From: JBBIND01 sp037444075
Lineage (GTDB): Bacteria > Acidobacteriota > Terriglobia > Bryobacterales > Bryobacteraceae
Assembly: GCA_037444075.1 (NCBI GenBank)
Contig: JBBIND010000047.1
Location: 1 to 33,811 of the forward strand
DNA length: 33,811 nucleotides
Direction: 5' to 3'
The notes below the pieces were generated by a model, which saw only the letters and a program-made list of their open reading frames with translations, was not told the origin of the DNA and ran no database searches. Shown here piece by piece: positions 1-7,315 of this stretch. The first letter of the stretch is position 1; the number at the start of each line of letters is the position of its first letter. Made by a program: the position numbers and the translations under genes.

Positions 1-140
1 CCGAAGATGGAGACGATGGCCCCGCCTGCGAAGGATCTGGAGTAGTCGGCAGCATTCACAATGCCTCCAGCGGGAACGATCGGCGCCTGCGACCAAGCAA
101 GGCAGCCAACCAAGAGCATTAACGCGAGTATTTTTGTCAT
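1..140 (-). CDS. Secreted TIGR03437-domain protein, 5' part only
   Basis: This is the N-terminal part of a gene that runs off the left edge. The minus strand from 140 reads MTKILALMLLVGCLAWSQ, a signal peptide, then an APIVPAGGIVNAAD-type stretch and GGAIVSIF. The 'GIVNAAS...APGSIVSIFG' pattern is the opening of the Solibacter C-terminal domain (TIGR03437), a family expanded in Bryobacterales. Here the domain starts right after the signal peptide, not at the end of a long protein. The start is supported by GGAGG six bases before the ATG. The gene lies 38 bp downstream of the FecR-like gene on the same strand, so the two may be co-transcribed. Function is unknown, and the protein's length cannot be seen. 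Confidence 0.8.
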   Translation of the reverse strand, partial: MTKILALMLLVGCLAWSQAPIVPAGGIVNAADYSRSFAGGAIVSIF

Positions 141-178
141 GTAGGCCCTCCGTGCTTTCTATTGCGATTCCACGAGTC

Positions 179-814
179 TCACCGGATTGGACTGATGGGT
201 ACCAGATCCCTCGGCTGAGGCGGCGGATCCGAAGGAGTGGTTGGACCCGATGGCGGCGTTCCGGGCGGATTGCCGAACGGAGGGTTAAACTGCCGCCAGT
301 CGTTCAGGAAGGAGAGCTGGAATGGACCGATCCTATACCGTCGGCTGACCTCGCGCTGCGTTGATGCTTGTGCGTTCCTGGCAGCCGCGTAGAAGGCCGG
401 GTTGTCCGGCGCCCACAAAGCAGACCGGTTTTCGACCCACAGACGTCCCTCCGTAGAGCCGCGCGAAACTGCATCCAATTCCAGCGCAGCCAAGTCCACC
501 ACGGTCTTCTCCGAAAGCTTGTAGGCTAAACCCCCGTCCAACAGCCTTACGACCGTGCGGTTGCCATCGGCCTCCACCTTGATCTTGGTGTTGGGAATCA
601 GAAACAGTTTGGTTCCGTCTTTGAAAACGACCAAACCGCTTGACCGCGCCATCACGACCTCATCCCCCACAGCCACCGGCCACCTGGGCACACCCGCCAC
701 AGGCACGGAAGCGCCGTTCAACGAGAACGCCTCTTGGCTGGTTATGGTGGCAAGTGGGGTGGCTGCCATGGCGAGCGCAGCCAAAACCATTAGCGTAAAC
801 ACAAGCCGAACCAC
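179..814 (-). CDS. Secreted FecR-like domain protein with proline-rich C-terminus
   Basis: This is a predicted exported protein of about 211 residues. An upstream ATG at 829 is open in frame, but AAGGAGG lies five bases before the GTG at 814. That GTG gives a classic signal peptide (MVRLVFTLMVLAALAMAA), so I prefer 814. The middle section (VVMARSSGLVVFKDGTKLFLIPNTKI, then VRLLDGGLAYKL) resembles the FecR beta-domain, in which a glycine/polar beta repeat is followed by 'V.LL.G...'. The last 40 or so residues are rich in Pro, Gly and Ser, like a flexible spacer. No transmembrane anti-sigma region and no neighbouring sigma factor are visible, so it is unlikely to be a classic FecR sensor. Its role, perhaps periplasmic or surface binding, is not known. 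Confidence 0.75.
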   Translation of the reverse strand: MVRLVFTLMVLAALAMAATPLATITSQEAFSLNGASVPVAGVPRWPVAVGDEVVMARSSGLVVFKDGTKLFLIPNTKIKVEADGNRTVVRLLDGGLAYKLSEKTVVDLAALELDAVSRGSTEGRLWVENRSALWAPDNPAFYAAARNAQASTQREVSRRYRIGPFQLSFLNDWRQFNPPFGNPPGTPPSGPTTPSDPPPQPRDLVPISPIR

Positions 815-829
815 TCTATCCTCCTTCAT

Positions 830-1034
830 TGAATCCTAATCTCATGAGAATACTAAGTAAAGTGTTTATAATGTATTACGAAGTAAACATCGATTACTGG
901 CTATTACTTATAAAGTCTTAGAGAAGACCGTATTTATCCCTCGATTTAGCTTAGAAAGCGTCCAAGTGATGCGAATTCACGACACCATGCCCCAAGGAAG
1001 TATATCGACGGGTTTCGGAATCAGAACAGGGTAC
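830..1034. other. AT-rich intergenic region upstream of the FecR-like gene
   Basis: About 200 bp between the VanZ-like stop and the FecR-like start. The part from roughly 840 to 960 is markedly AT-rich compared with the GC-rich genes around it. It contains several TATAAT/TATAAA-like strings, for example TATAAT at 867-872 on the plus strand and TATAAA on the minus strand. I could not pair any of these with a convincing -35 box at normal spacing. It most likely holds the promoter for the two-gene minus-strand unit to its left. I saw no gene and no clear terminator. Confidence 0.5.
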
Positions 1035-1394
1035 TCAGTGGAATTCCTGAGAATTGAATTGCCCGGCGCGGGTGAACAGCCATCTCAGCAAGAGACCCGT
1101 GGTGAGACCCAGGGCAACTCCCATGGCGCTGGATGCAACATCCTTCCACTCAAACCCTCGGCCGGGGATAACAGTCTGCAGCAGTTCAAGGAGAAAACCT
1201 AGCAATATCATCGCGATAGACGCCAGTACCCCGTGGAACAGGCTGGTCAACCGCCAGGTTGGGATCGCGGCGAGCAGCGCGTAGCAGACAAAGTGGGTAA
1301 GAACGTCGTCGGGTGCGGCATTCGCCAAAAGTTCTCCAGGCATCAGGGAGAGGACTGCCACCGTGCCGATCGCGCCGTACCAGACAATCAGCAA
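1035..1394 (-). CDS. VanZ-like integral membrane protein
   Basis: This 119-residue protein has about four hydrophobic segments. The pattern matches the VanZ-like family: an N-terminal helix, a 'LTHFVCYALLA' helix with the conserved His-Phe, and a 'GFLLELLQTVIPGRGFEWKDVASSAMGVALG' block whose E-Q...RG...D..A pattern is the family hallmark. Small VanZ-like proteins occur in many phyla and often lie near exopolysaccharide genes, but the biochemical role of most of them is not known. The start is TTG and overlaps the FmdB-type gene (TTGCTGA), which suggests translational coupling. It ends the minus-strand series that follows the polysaccharide locus. Involvement in glycopeptide resistance should not be assumed. 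Confidence 0.8.
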   Translation of the reverse strand: MLIVWYGAIGTVAVLSLMPGELLANAAPDDVLTHFVCYALLAAIPTWRLTSLFHGVLASIAMILLGFLLELLQTVIPGRGFEWKDVASSAMGVALGLTTGLLLRWLFTRAGQFNSQEFH

Positions 1395-1789
1395 GCTGCT
1401 TCCCCAGCGTCCGGCATATCCACCCCGCCGGTTAAACCCTCAGGCGCTTCTCCTTCCGGGATTTCACCGCCGGACTCACTCCGCTCCAATTCCTCGATCG
1501 CCTGGTCGAAATCATCGCCCGCTTCCTCGCCCAATTCTTGCCCCATCCGGCGCATCAGGCGTGCCATACTTTTAGGGTCATTTTCGTCGATATCGCCCAG
1601 CGACGCCGGGTCCGCGAGCCGCTCGAGCCGGTCCTGTTCCGAGCGATGAAGGGCAAAGCGTGACCACAGTCTTTCAAGTCTCGGGTCACCGCATCGGGGA
1701 CACACTGCGCCCTCGTCGGCTCCCATCCGCCTTACAAAGACGCTCACCCTGTGACGGCAACCTCCACAACGGTATTCGTAAATCGGCAT
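1388..1789 (-). CDS. FmdB-type zinc ribbon protein with acidic tail
   Basis: A 133-residue protein opening MPIYEYRCGGCRH, the signature of the FmdB/CxxC_CxxC_SSSS regulatory protein family. Cys8, Cys11, Cys30 and Cys33 form two CxxC knuckles for one zinc. The remaining 90 or so residues are unusually long for this family, whose members are often 60-110 residues. They are strongly acidic, with a predicted helical stretch (SMARLMRRMGQELGEEAGDDFDQAIEEL by composition) and a low-complexity end. Binding partners are unknown; a nucleic-acid or protein regulatory role is the usual guess. A TATACT -10-like string lies upstream near 1814-1819, without a good -35. It is probably co-transcribed with the VanZ-like gene, which it overlaps by 7 bp. 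Confidence 0.85.
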   Translation of the reverse strand: MPIYEYRCGGCRHRVSVFVRRMGADEGAVCPRCGDPRLERLWSRFALHRSEQDRLERLADPASLGDIDENDPKSMARLMRRMGQELGEEAGDDFDQAIEELERSESGGEIPEGEAPEGLTGGVDMPDAGEAAC

Positions 1790-2025
1790 ATGGCCAGGCT
1801 CGTTTACTCATAGTATAGTAGCCGCCCCTCCGCGTTTTGGTGCTGGATGGCAACGTGAGATTTCAGCCACTCCGCACGCGGAGGCGCCTTCACCAGATGA
1901 CGGCGGGGCCCACCCAAACTCCCTTCGACGCCAAAGCCTGTTGTCTGGCCTAGCATCTACGCCCCCGCTTGGAAAGCTCGCAGTCCGGATGAACTTAGGC
2001 TCGCAACTCATTGGCCAGTGGATAC

Positions 2026-3132
2026 TTAGGACCGGACCAGGCAGTCCTCGAAGACATCTCTGGAAAGGAGAACGTTCACGATCCGTTCCGCGGCGCGCCC
2101 GTCCCACTTCTCCGGGATGGCTCCGGACCGAACTCGACCGTCCAGGACCGCTCCGGCCGCCTCTAGAATACGAACCGGATCGGTGCCTACCAGGATATTG
2201 GTCCCCATCTCGCACGTGATCGGTCGCTCCGTGTTAGGGCGCATGGTCAGACAGGGCACGCCTAACACCGTCGTTTCCTCCTGGATGCCTCCGCTATCGG
2301 TCAGGACCATCCGCGAGCGCGCAACGAGGCCGAGAAACGGCAGATAACTCATTGGCTCAACCACCCGGATCGCGGGATGCAGCCGCTCGCGAGCCAACTT
2401 GGGGGCGGTGCGGGGATGGACGGGAAAGACTACGGGAACCCGGCCGGCCAGTTGGTTGATCGCACCCAGGATAGCCGTCAGTCGATCCAGCGAGTCCACA
2501 TTCGCCGGCCGGTGCAGCGTCAGGACGGCGTAGTGGCCGGGCACCAGACCCTCCGGCAGCGGCAACGTCCGGGCGTGGCCGACGTGTTGGTGCAGCGTGT
2601 CGATCAGCGTGTTGCCGACAAGGTGAATCCGGTCGGCGATGACGCCTTCGTTGAGCAGATTGTCGCTGGCGATAGAGTCGGTTGTAAACAGAAGGTCCGA
2701 GATCGCATCCGTACAGAGCCGGTTGATCTCTTCCGGCATGGACATATCGCGGGATCGCAAACCGGCTTCGACGTGGGCCACTCGTATACCGAGTTTCTTG
2801 GCCGTCAGCGCGCAGGCCAACGTCGAGTTGACGTCTCCCACGACGATCACCCAATCCGGGCGATGTTCCAGGCAGACCGGCTCGAACGCCGTCATGACGC
2901 ACGCGGTTTGTTCCGCATGGGAGCCTGAGCCTACTTCAAGATTCACATCAGGTTGAGGGATCTTCAGGTCACGGAAGAAGCCGTCCGACATGGTCGGACT
3001 GTAGTGTTGACCCGTGTGGACCAGTATCACCTCGTGGCCTGAAGACTCGCCGCCACGAGCACGGAACGCCCGATGAATCGGGGCGATCTTCATGAAGTTG
3101 GGCCTGGCGCCGGCCACAATCAGCCACTTCAT
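2026..3132 (-). CDS. wecB: UDP-N-acetylglucosamine 2-epimerase (non-hydrolysing)
   Basis: This 368-residue protein matches the length and motifs of WecB-type epimerases, which interconvert UDP-GlcNAc and UDP-ManNAc in the cytoplasm. Visible landmarks are the N-terminal GARPNFMK, the GDVNST loop with Asp100, HVEAGLRS with Glu122, MPEEINR with Glu134/135, LHRPAN with His207, and the TDSGGIQEE UDP-binding segment. Together these cover the Asp/Glu/Glu/His set known to be needed in the E. coli enzyme. No UDP-ManNAc dehydrogenase (WecC) is present in the window, so the product is probably used as ManNAc itself or processed by another enzyme here. It is the last gene of the polysaccharide locus, 53 bp after the membrane-SDR fusion. 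Confidence 0.93.
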   Translation of the reverse strand: MKWLIVAGARPNFMKIAPIHRAFRARGGESSGHEVILVHTGQHYSPTMSDGFFRDLKIPQPDVNLEVGSGSHAEQTACVMTAFEPVCLEHRPDWVIVVGDVNSTLACALTAKKLGIRVAHVEAGLRSRDMSMPEEINRLCTDAISDLLFTTDSIASDNLLNEGVIADRIHLVGNTLIDTLHQHVGHARTLPLPEGLVPGHYAVLTLHRPANVDSLDRLTAILGAINQLAGRVPVVFPVHPRTAPKLARERLHPAIRVVEPMSYLPFLGLVARSRMVLTDSGGIQEETTVLGVPCLTMRPNTERPITCEMGTNILVGTDPVRILEAAGAVLDGRVRSGAIPEKWDGRAAERIVNVLLSRDVFEDCLVRS

Positions 3133-3185
3133 CGCGTATATGTTCCGGGTGGTAGAACCGGCAAGATCACGAGGATGGCCCGGGA

Positions 3186-4754
3186 TCAGTCTGCGGGCAC
3201 CCCAACCAGGGGGGTGGCTTCGTGGGTGTTTGGATAGCTGGAGAAGGCTGCCATTACCATGGCATCAGCCTCATGCTTGTGGGCAGGGCTGCCTACTGCC
3301 TTCAGATAACGCTGGTTGTGATACCTCAAGTCGCAGTAGTCGTTGATGAGCTGCTGTTCGAAAGCCTTCTTAAGCTCCTCAACGCCATCGCGCAGGGTAT
3401 AACGGGCCCGAAATCCTGTCCGGTTCGCCAGTTTGTCGAAGTTGACCCGGTAGTTTCGGCGATCCGCATTGTCGACGTGCTCCACGCGAACGTTGCCCAC
3501 CACGCTCCGGATTACTTCGGCCACTGCCGAAAGGGTGTAGTTCAGCCGGGAATCCCCTATGTTGAAGATCTCCCCGCGGACGAGCCGCGTTGGGGCTTCC
3601 AGGAGCCGGACGGTAGCTTCCACCAGATCCCGCACGTGAATGAACGGTCTCCACTGCTCGCCGTTGTAGATCGTGATGACGCCGTCCTGGATCGCTTTGG
3701 CGGTGAGCAGGTTGACCACCAGGTCGAACCGCGGGCGGTATCCGAGGCCAAAGACCGTAGCGTAACGCAGTATGGTGGGATGGAAGCTTTCACATTGAGC
3801 GTTGAGCAGGGCGTGTTCCGAGTCGACTTTCGTCTGGCCGTACAGGGAAATCGGCTGGACGGCAGCGTTTTCGTCCATTTCCACATCGGTCGAACCGTAG
3901 ACGCTGCAACTCGAGGCAAAGAGGAACCGGCTGACGCCGTGCCCCTTGGCGATTTCGATGAGCATCCGGGTGGCCGCGTAGTTGATCTCCAAGGCCGGCC
4001 CACGGTCCTGGTCGCAGGCCGGATCACCTACGATGGCGGCCAGGTGAATGATCGATTCCACCCCCCGCATCGCCTTCACCACATCCTGGATGTTGCGGCA
4101 GTCGCCCTGGACCAACTCCAAATCGGGATGCTCTTTGACCGCCCGCAAAGCCTCATCGCCATATAGCAGGCTATCCAACACCCGGACGCGGTAGTTCTTC
4201 TCGAGGAAGCGCTCCACCAGGAGCGTGCCGATGTAGCCTCCTCCTCCTATCACCAAAACCAGGCCACGGCGAGCCGCACGCGCGGGTGTGGTCTTCAAAT
4301 TGACGATGTACCGTTTCTCCAGGGAGCTCTTCAGGATTCGAACGCTCGCCGCCCCCGTTGCCGCTAGCAGGACAAACGGCACAGCGACGCTTCGCCCGAC
4401 TTTCTCGTGCCCAAAGAGCAGGAAGTTCGCGGCAAAAAAGGCCATCGCTGCGAAAACGACTCCCTGCAGAACCACCCACGGCTTGTACCGGCTGGAGTAG
4501 GCGCGCGAGCGCGTGTAGAAACCGCAGAGAAGAAACGCGAGGGGGAAGATCGGCGACAGAAGCCAGAAAAACATCAGGTAGTAATGTCTGAATCCCGAGA
4601 CAATCGCCTCCGCCTCCAGGGAGTTTCCGGTCCCTGCCTGATAGACCACTGAGATAGCCAAGGCAGCGATCATGCTGACGTGCACGATCAGAAAATCCAC
4701 GGCCATGCGGGGGATGGCCTCCCGCCATCTAGCGTTCCCCAGGGTTCGTAGCAT
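3186..4754 (-). CDS. Membrane-anchored SDR nucleotide-sugar epimerase (4-TM domain fused to NAD-dependent epimerase)
   Basis: I place the start at ATG 4754, because AAGGAG lies six bases upstream. The ORF is open to 4784, but that would lengthen the overlap with the preceding gene. The 522-residue product begins with about 160 residues holding four hydrophobic helices, resembling the membrane part of FlaA1/PglF/CapD-type proteins. It then goes straight into an extended SDR: the NAD loop GGGGYIG at about residues 160-166, a SSCSVYG serine, and the catalytic YGQTK (Tyr275, Lys279). The serine context is epimerase-like, not the 'STDEVYG' of 4,6-dehydratases. The separate nucleotide-binding domain (CoA-binding type) that lies between the two parts in FlaA1/PglF proteins is not seen. 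It probably converts a UDP- or dTDP-sugar for this locus; the substrate is unknown. Confidence 0.85.
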   Translation of the reverse strand: MLRTLGNARWREAIPRMAVDFLIVHVSMIAALAISVVYQAGTGNSLEAEAIVSGFRHYYLMFFWLLSPIFPLAFLLCGFYTRSRAYSSRYKPWVVLQGVVFAAMAFFAANFLLFGHEKVGRSVAVPFVLLAATGAASVRILKSSLEKRYIVNLKTTPARAARRGLVLVIGGGGYIGTLLVERFLEKNYRVRVLDSLLYGDEALRAVKEHPDLELVQGDCRNIQDVVKAMRGVESIIHLAAIVGDPACDQDRGPALEINYAATRMLIEIAKGHGVSRFLFASSCSVYGSTDVEMDENAAVQPISLYGQTKVDSEHALLNAQCESFHPTILRYATVFGLGYRPRFDLVVNLLTAKAIQDGVITIYNGEQWRPFIHVRDLVEATVRLLEAPTRLVRGEIFNIGDSRLNYTLSAVAEVIRSVVGNVRVEHVDNADRRNYRVNFDKLANRTGFRARYTLRDGVEELKKAFEQQLINDYCDLRYHNQRYLKAVGSPAHKHEADAMVMAAFSSYPNTHEATPLVGVPAD

Positions 4755-5943
4755 ACACGGCTCCTTCATCTGAATGCCGGCCAACCGCCGCGCTGTGATC
4801 GGCGGCGATGTCCCGCACCGCTCCGATCACGTCAACCACGTCCTGGTCCGTCATCCTGGGATATAGAGGAAGTGAGAGCAGCCCCCGATAGATCCCTTCG
4901 CAGGCCGGGAATTGCTCCGGGCTGTAGCCAAAGCGCTCGCGGTAGAGAGGGTGCCGGTGCAAAGGAATGAAATGGACGCTGGCGCCGATGTTGCGGGTAC
5001 GCAACGCATCCATGAATCCCGCCCGGTCGAGGTCCAGCAGCGCCGTCTTCAGTTGAATCGGGTAGAGGTGAAAGGCGTGGTTTCTATCCGGTAGTCGCAG
5101 CGGCAGGCTGACCTCATCGAGATCGGAAAACGCCTCGTCGTACAGAGCGGCAATCTCCTGCCTCCGCTTGATGAAACTGTCGAGGCGGCGCAACTGATGG
5201 ATACCCATCGCCGCCTGAACGTCCGTCATGTTGTACTTGTAGCCCGGCTCGAGAACTTCGTAGTACCAGGAGCCCGCTTCCGTATAGCGCTTCCAGGCAT
5301 CCCGGCTCATTCCGTGCAGCACGAGCAGGCGCAGCCGCTGAGCAAAGGCTTCGTCATCGGTCGTGATCATGCCGCCTTCGCCGGTGGTCATGTTCTTGTT
5401 GGCATAGAAGCTGAAGCACACCGCTTTGCCGTGGGTCCCGATCTTCGCTCCGGCGTACTCGCTCCCCGCCGCGTGCGCCGCGTCCTCGATGACCGGGAGG
5501 CGGTGCCGGCCCGCGAGTTCCAGCAACTCGGCCAAGTCGCACGCCTGTCCCGCGTAGTGCACCGGGAGAATCGCTCGTGTTCGCGGAGTGATCGCACGGG
5601 AGACAGCCTCCACGGATATCTGCAAGCCCGAATCCACGTCCACCAGGACGGGTGTGGCGCCGACATGAACAACGACATTCGCGGTCGCACAGAAGGTCAG
5701 CGTGGGAACGATTACCTCGTCGCCGGGGCCAACATCGAGCGCCGCCAGCGACGTGTGCAGCGCCGCCGTGCAGGAGCTGACCGCAATAGCGTGCTTCGCC
5801 CCGACATAAGCGGCGAACTCTTCCTCGAAACGCTTTACCTTCGGGCCGGTGGTCACCCAACCCGAGCGCAGGCTGTCCACCACTTCGGCGATTTCCTCTT
5901 CGCCGATCAAGGGCAGGCTGTACGGCAAAAATGTTGATCGCAT
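4729..5943 (-). CDS. DegT/DnrJ/EryC1/StrS-family sugar aminotransferase
   Basis: A 404-residue PLP enzyme predicted to transfer an amino group from glutamate to a keto nucleotide sugar. Landmarks are SGWVTTGPKV near residue 27, SSCTAALH at 56-63, GDEVIVPTLTF, VIEDAAHAAG with Asp154 (pyridine nitrogen contact), and ANKNMTTGEGG with Lys183 as the Schiff-base lysine. It starts one base inside the stop of the acetyltransferase gene (TGATG), so the two are translationally coupled. That pairing recalls WecE/WecD, which make TDP-4-acetamido-4,6-dideoxygalactose, but no 4,6-dehydratase is found here. It also resembles perosamine and UDP-Ara4N aminotransferases, so the exact sugar is not decidable from sequence alone. 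The C-terminus overlaps the next gene by 26 bp. Confidence 0.9.
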   Translation of the reverse strand: MRSTFLPYSLPLIGEEEIAEVVDSLRSGWVTTGPKVKRFEEEFAAYVGAKHAIAVSSCTAALHTSLAALDVGPGDEVIVPTLTFCATANVVVHVGATPVLVDVDSGLQISVEAVSRAITPRTRAILPVHYAGQACDLAELLELAGRHRLPVIEDAAHAAGSEYAGAKIGTHGKAVCFSFYANKNMTTGEGGMITTDDEAFAQRLRLLVLHGMSRDAWKRYTEAGSWYYEVLEPGYKYNMTDVQAAMGIHQLRRLDSFIKRRQEIAALYDEAFSDLDEVSLPLRLPDRNHAFHLYPIQLKTALLDLDRAGFMDALRTRNIGASVHFIPLHRHPLYRERFGYSPEQFPACEGIYRGLLSLPLYPRMTDQDVVDVIGAVRDIAADHSAAVGRHSDEGAVYATNPGER

Positions 5944-6743
5944 CAGAGGATCTTCCTGAACGTCAAGCTCGTGCGAATCATCCGGAAGCCGAGGCCCTCA
6001 TACAGGCGGGCGGCCGGGATGTTACGGATTTGTGTTCCAACCTCGACCGTTTGGAGTCCCTGCCGCCGGAACCAGTGGAGCGCGGCCTGGCTGGCACGGC
6101 GGGCGGCGCCTTTTCCACGGGCCCACACCGCTGTGGCAACCAGAATGATGATTCCCCGCCCGCCAGCGTAATCCGCCCGGCAGGTGACGTAGCTGGCCAG
6201 GCGGCCTCCCTCTTCGGCCACTACGACGGCATCGGCTGCCATCCCGAGACAGCAGTTGCGTGTCCAGTTTTCGTTCACTCTATCGGCCACAGCTGTCGAA
6301 AGCGCCGCGTCGGCGTGAAAGCGGTCATAGACGAATGCTGTTCGGCCGATTGCCAGGACTTCCGGCAAATCCCTGGCTTCGAACAGGCGGGTACCGGAAG
6401 GCGCCGCGTGGTGGTTCTCATCCAGCCAGAGGGTGAAGGTCAGGATGCCGTCGATCAGTTCGAAACCGGCTTCTTCGAGCACGTGGATCGTTGACAGGTC
6501 GCCGGTATCCACGCGGGCGGATAAATGACGGATGCCGGCCTCGCGGCACTCCTCGAGCACCATCGCGACCAAGCCTCGCTTACATGCCCGCGCCTCGGCA
6601 TACTCCCCGGAAGCTTCAAGCAGGTCGAGCCTCGCCGCCGGCATACCGAATTCGCCGGTGTCCCAATCGAGGAGGCGCCAGACGGCCGCGCCGTTCCTCG
6701 TTTCAATGCGGGATTGTGGCGCCGTAAGTTGAGTGTTGGCCAT
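5943..6743 (-). CDS. GNAT N-acetyltransferase, WecD/RffC-like
   Basis: This 266-residue protein has the two-part layout of WecD, the enzyme that acetylates the amino group of TDP-4-amino-4,6-dideoxygalactose with acetyl-CoA. The N-terminal part carries WDTGEFGMPAARLDLL, like the 'WDSxFFG..xxRL' opening of WecD. The C-terminal GNAT fold shows the acetyl-CoA pyrophosphate loop VWARGKGAARRA (about 206-217) and the TQIRNIPAARLYEGLGFR block (about 237-254). It directly precedes and is coupled to the aminotransferase, supporting sequential amination and N-acetylation of one sugar. The first 41 bases overlap the end of the phosphoglycosyl transferase gene. No strong ribosome binding site is visible. 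Confidence 0.85.
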   Translation of the reverse strand: MANTQLTAPQSRIETRNGAAVWRLLDWDTGEFGMPAARLDLLEASGEYAEARACKRGLVAMVLEECREAGIRHLSARVDTGDLSTIHVLEEAGFELIDGILTFTLWLDENHHAAPSGTRLFEARDLPEVLAIGRTAFVYDRFHADAALSTAVADRVNENWTRNCCLGMAADAVVVAEEGGRLASYVTCRADYAGGRGIIILVATAVWARGKGAARRASQAALHWFRRQGLQTVEVGTQIRNIPAARLYEGLGFRMIRTSLTFRKIL

Positions 6744-7311
6744 CGGCGTTGATGTCTTTTCTCAGAAGCACGTAAGGGATCGTTCGTGCCAGGATGGCGA
6801 GGTCAAGCTGGAAAGACTGCCGGCTGACATACTCGACATCGAGCGCCTTGCGCTGCTCCCAAGTGATGTTGTTGCGCCCGCTGATCTGGGCCAAGCCTGT
6901 GATGCCCGGCTTCACGAGCAGTTTCGTCTTCTCCGCCTCGGTGTAGAAACGGATCTGGTCGACCTGATCCGGACGCGGGCCCACCAGGCTCATGTCACCG
7001 CGAAGCACGTTCAACAGCTGGGGGAGTTCGTCCAGGCTGGTCTTTCGCAGGAACCGCCCGACTCGCGTCACTCGCGGATCAGCGTCGCCCGTATAGGCGG
7101 ACCCATCGGAGTTCCTCAATTCCGGCGCGTTGTGAATCATGCTCCGGAACTTGAGCACGGAAAAAGGCCTTCCTCGAAGTCCAAGGCGGCGCTGCCGGAA
7201 TAAAACCGGCCCTGGCGAAGAAAGCCGCACGGCTAAGGCGCTAGCCAACAGGACCGGGGAGAGGGTGAGCAGCAGCACGGAAACGATCAAAATGTCGCGG
7301 AGGCGGGCCAT
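6703..7311 (-). CDS. Monotopic phosphoglycosyl transferase (PglC-size initiating sugar transferase)
   Basis: The enzyme transfers a sugar-1-phosphate from a UDP-sugar to undecaprenyl phosphate and so starts the repeat unit on the inner membrane. The ORF is open to 7362, but ATG 7311 has GAAGG nine bases upstream and begins four bases after the previous stop. This gives 202 residues, close to Campylobacter PglC at 200. A re-entrant hydrophobic helix (residues 6-26) precedes the catalytic core. TSLDELPQLLNVL places the Asp-Glu dyad at residues 94-95, essentially where PglC has it (93-94), and MSLVGPRP and KPGITGLAQISGRN follow. It lacks the large N-terminal membrane domain of WbaP/WcaJ. The donor sugar is not known; a UDP-HexNAc or the acetamido sugar made by its neighbours is likely. 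Confidence 0.92.
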   Translation of the reverse strand: MARLRDILIVSVLLLTLSPVLLASALAVRLSSPGPVLFRQRRLGLRGRPFSVLKFRSMIHNAPELRNSDGSAYTGDADPRVTRVGRFLRKTSLDELPQLLNVLRGDMSLVGPRPDQVDQIRFYTEAEKTKLLVKPGITGLAQISGRNNITWEQRKALDVEYVSRQSFQLDLAILARTIPYVLLRKDINADGQHSTYGATIPH

Positions 7312-7315
7312 TCGA

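Noticed and set aside
1035..1394. Vancomycin/teicoplanin resistance gene vanZ
   Set aside because: Only the broad VanZ-like family fold is supported; no van operon neighbours are present.
1808..2215. Minus-strand 135-residue open frame after wecB
   Set aside because: Most of it overlaps wecB in another frame, and it shows Arg/Pro/Ser-rich composition typical of out-of-frame GC-rich sequence; no conserved motif.
3222..4166. Long plus-strand open frame of 314 residues opposite the membrane-SDR gene
   Set aside because: It is the antisense shadow of a clear SDR gene in GC-rich DNA and has no recognisable domain or start signal.
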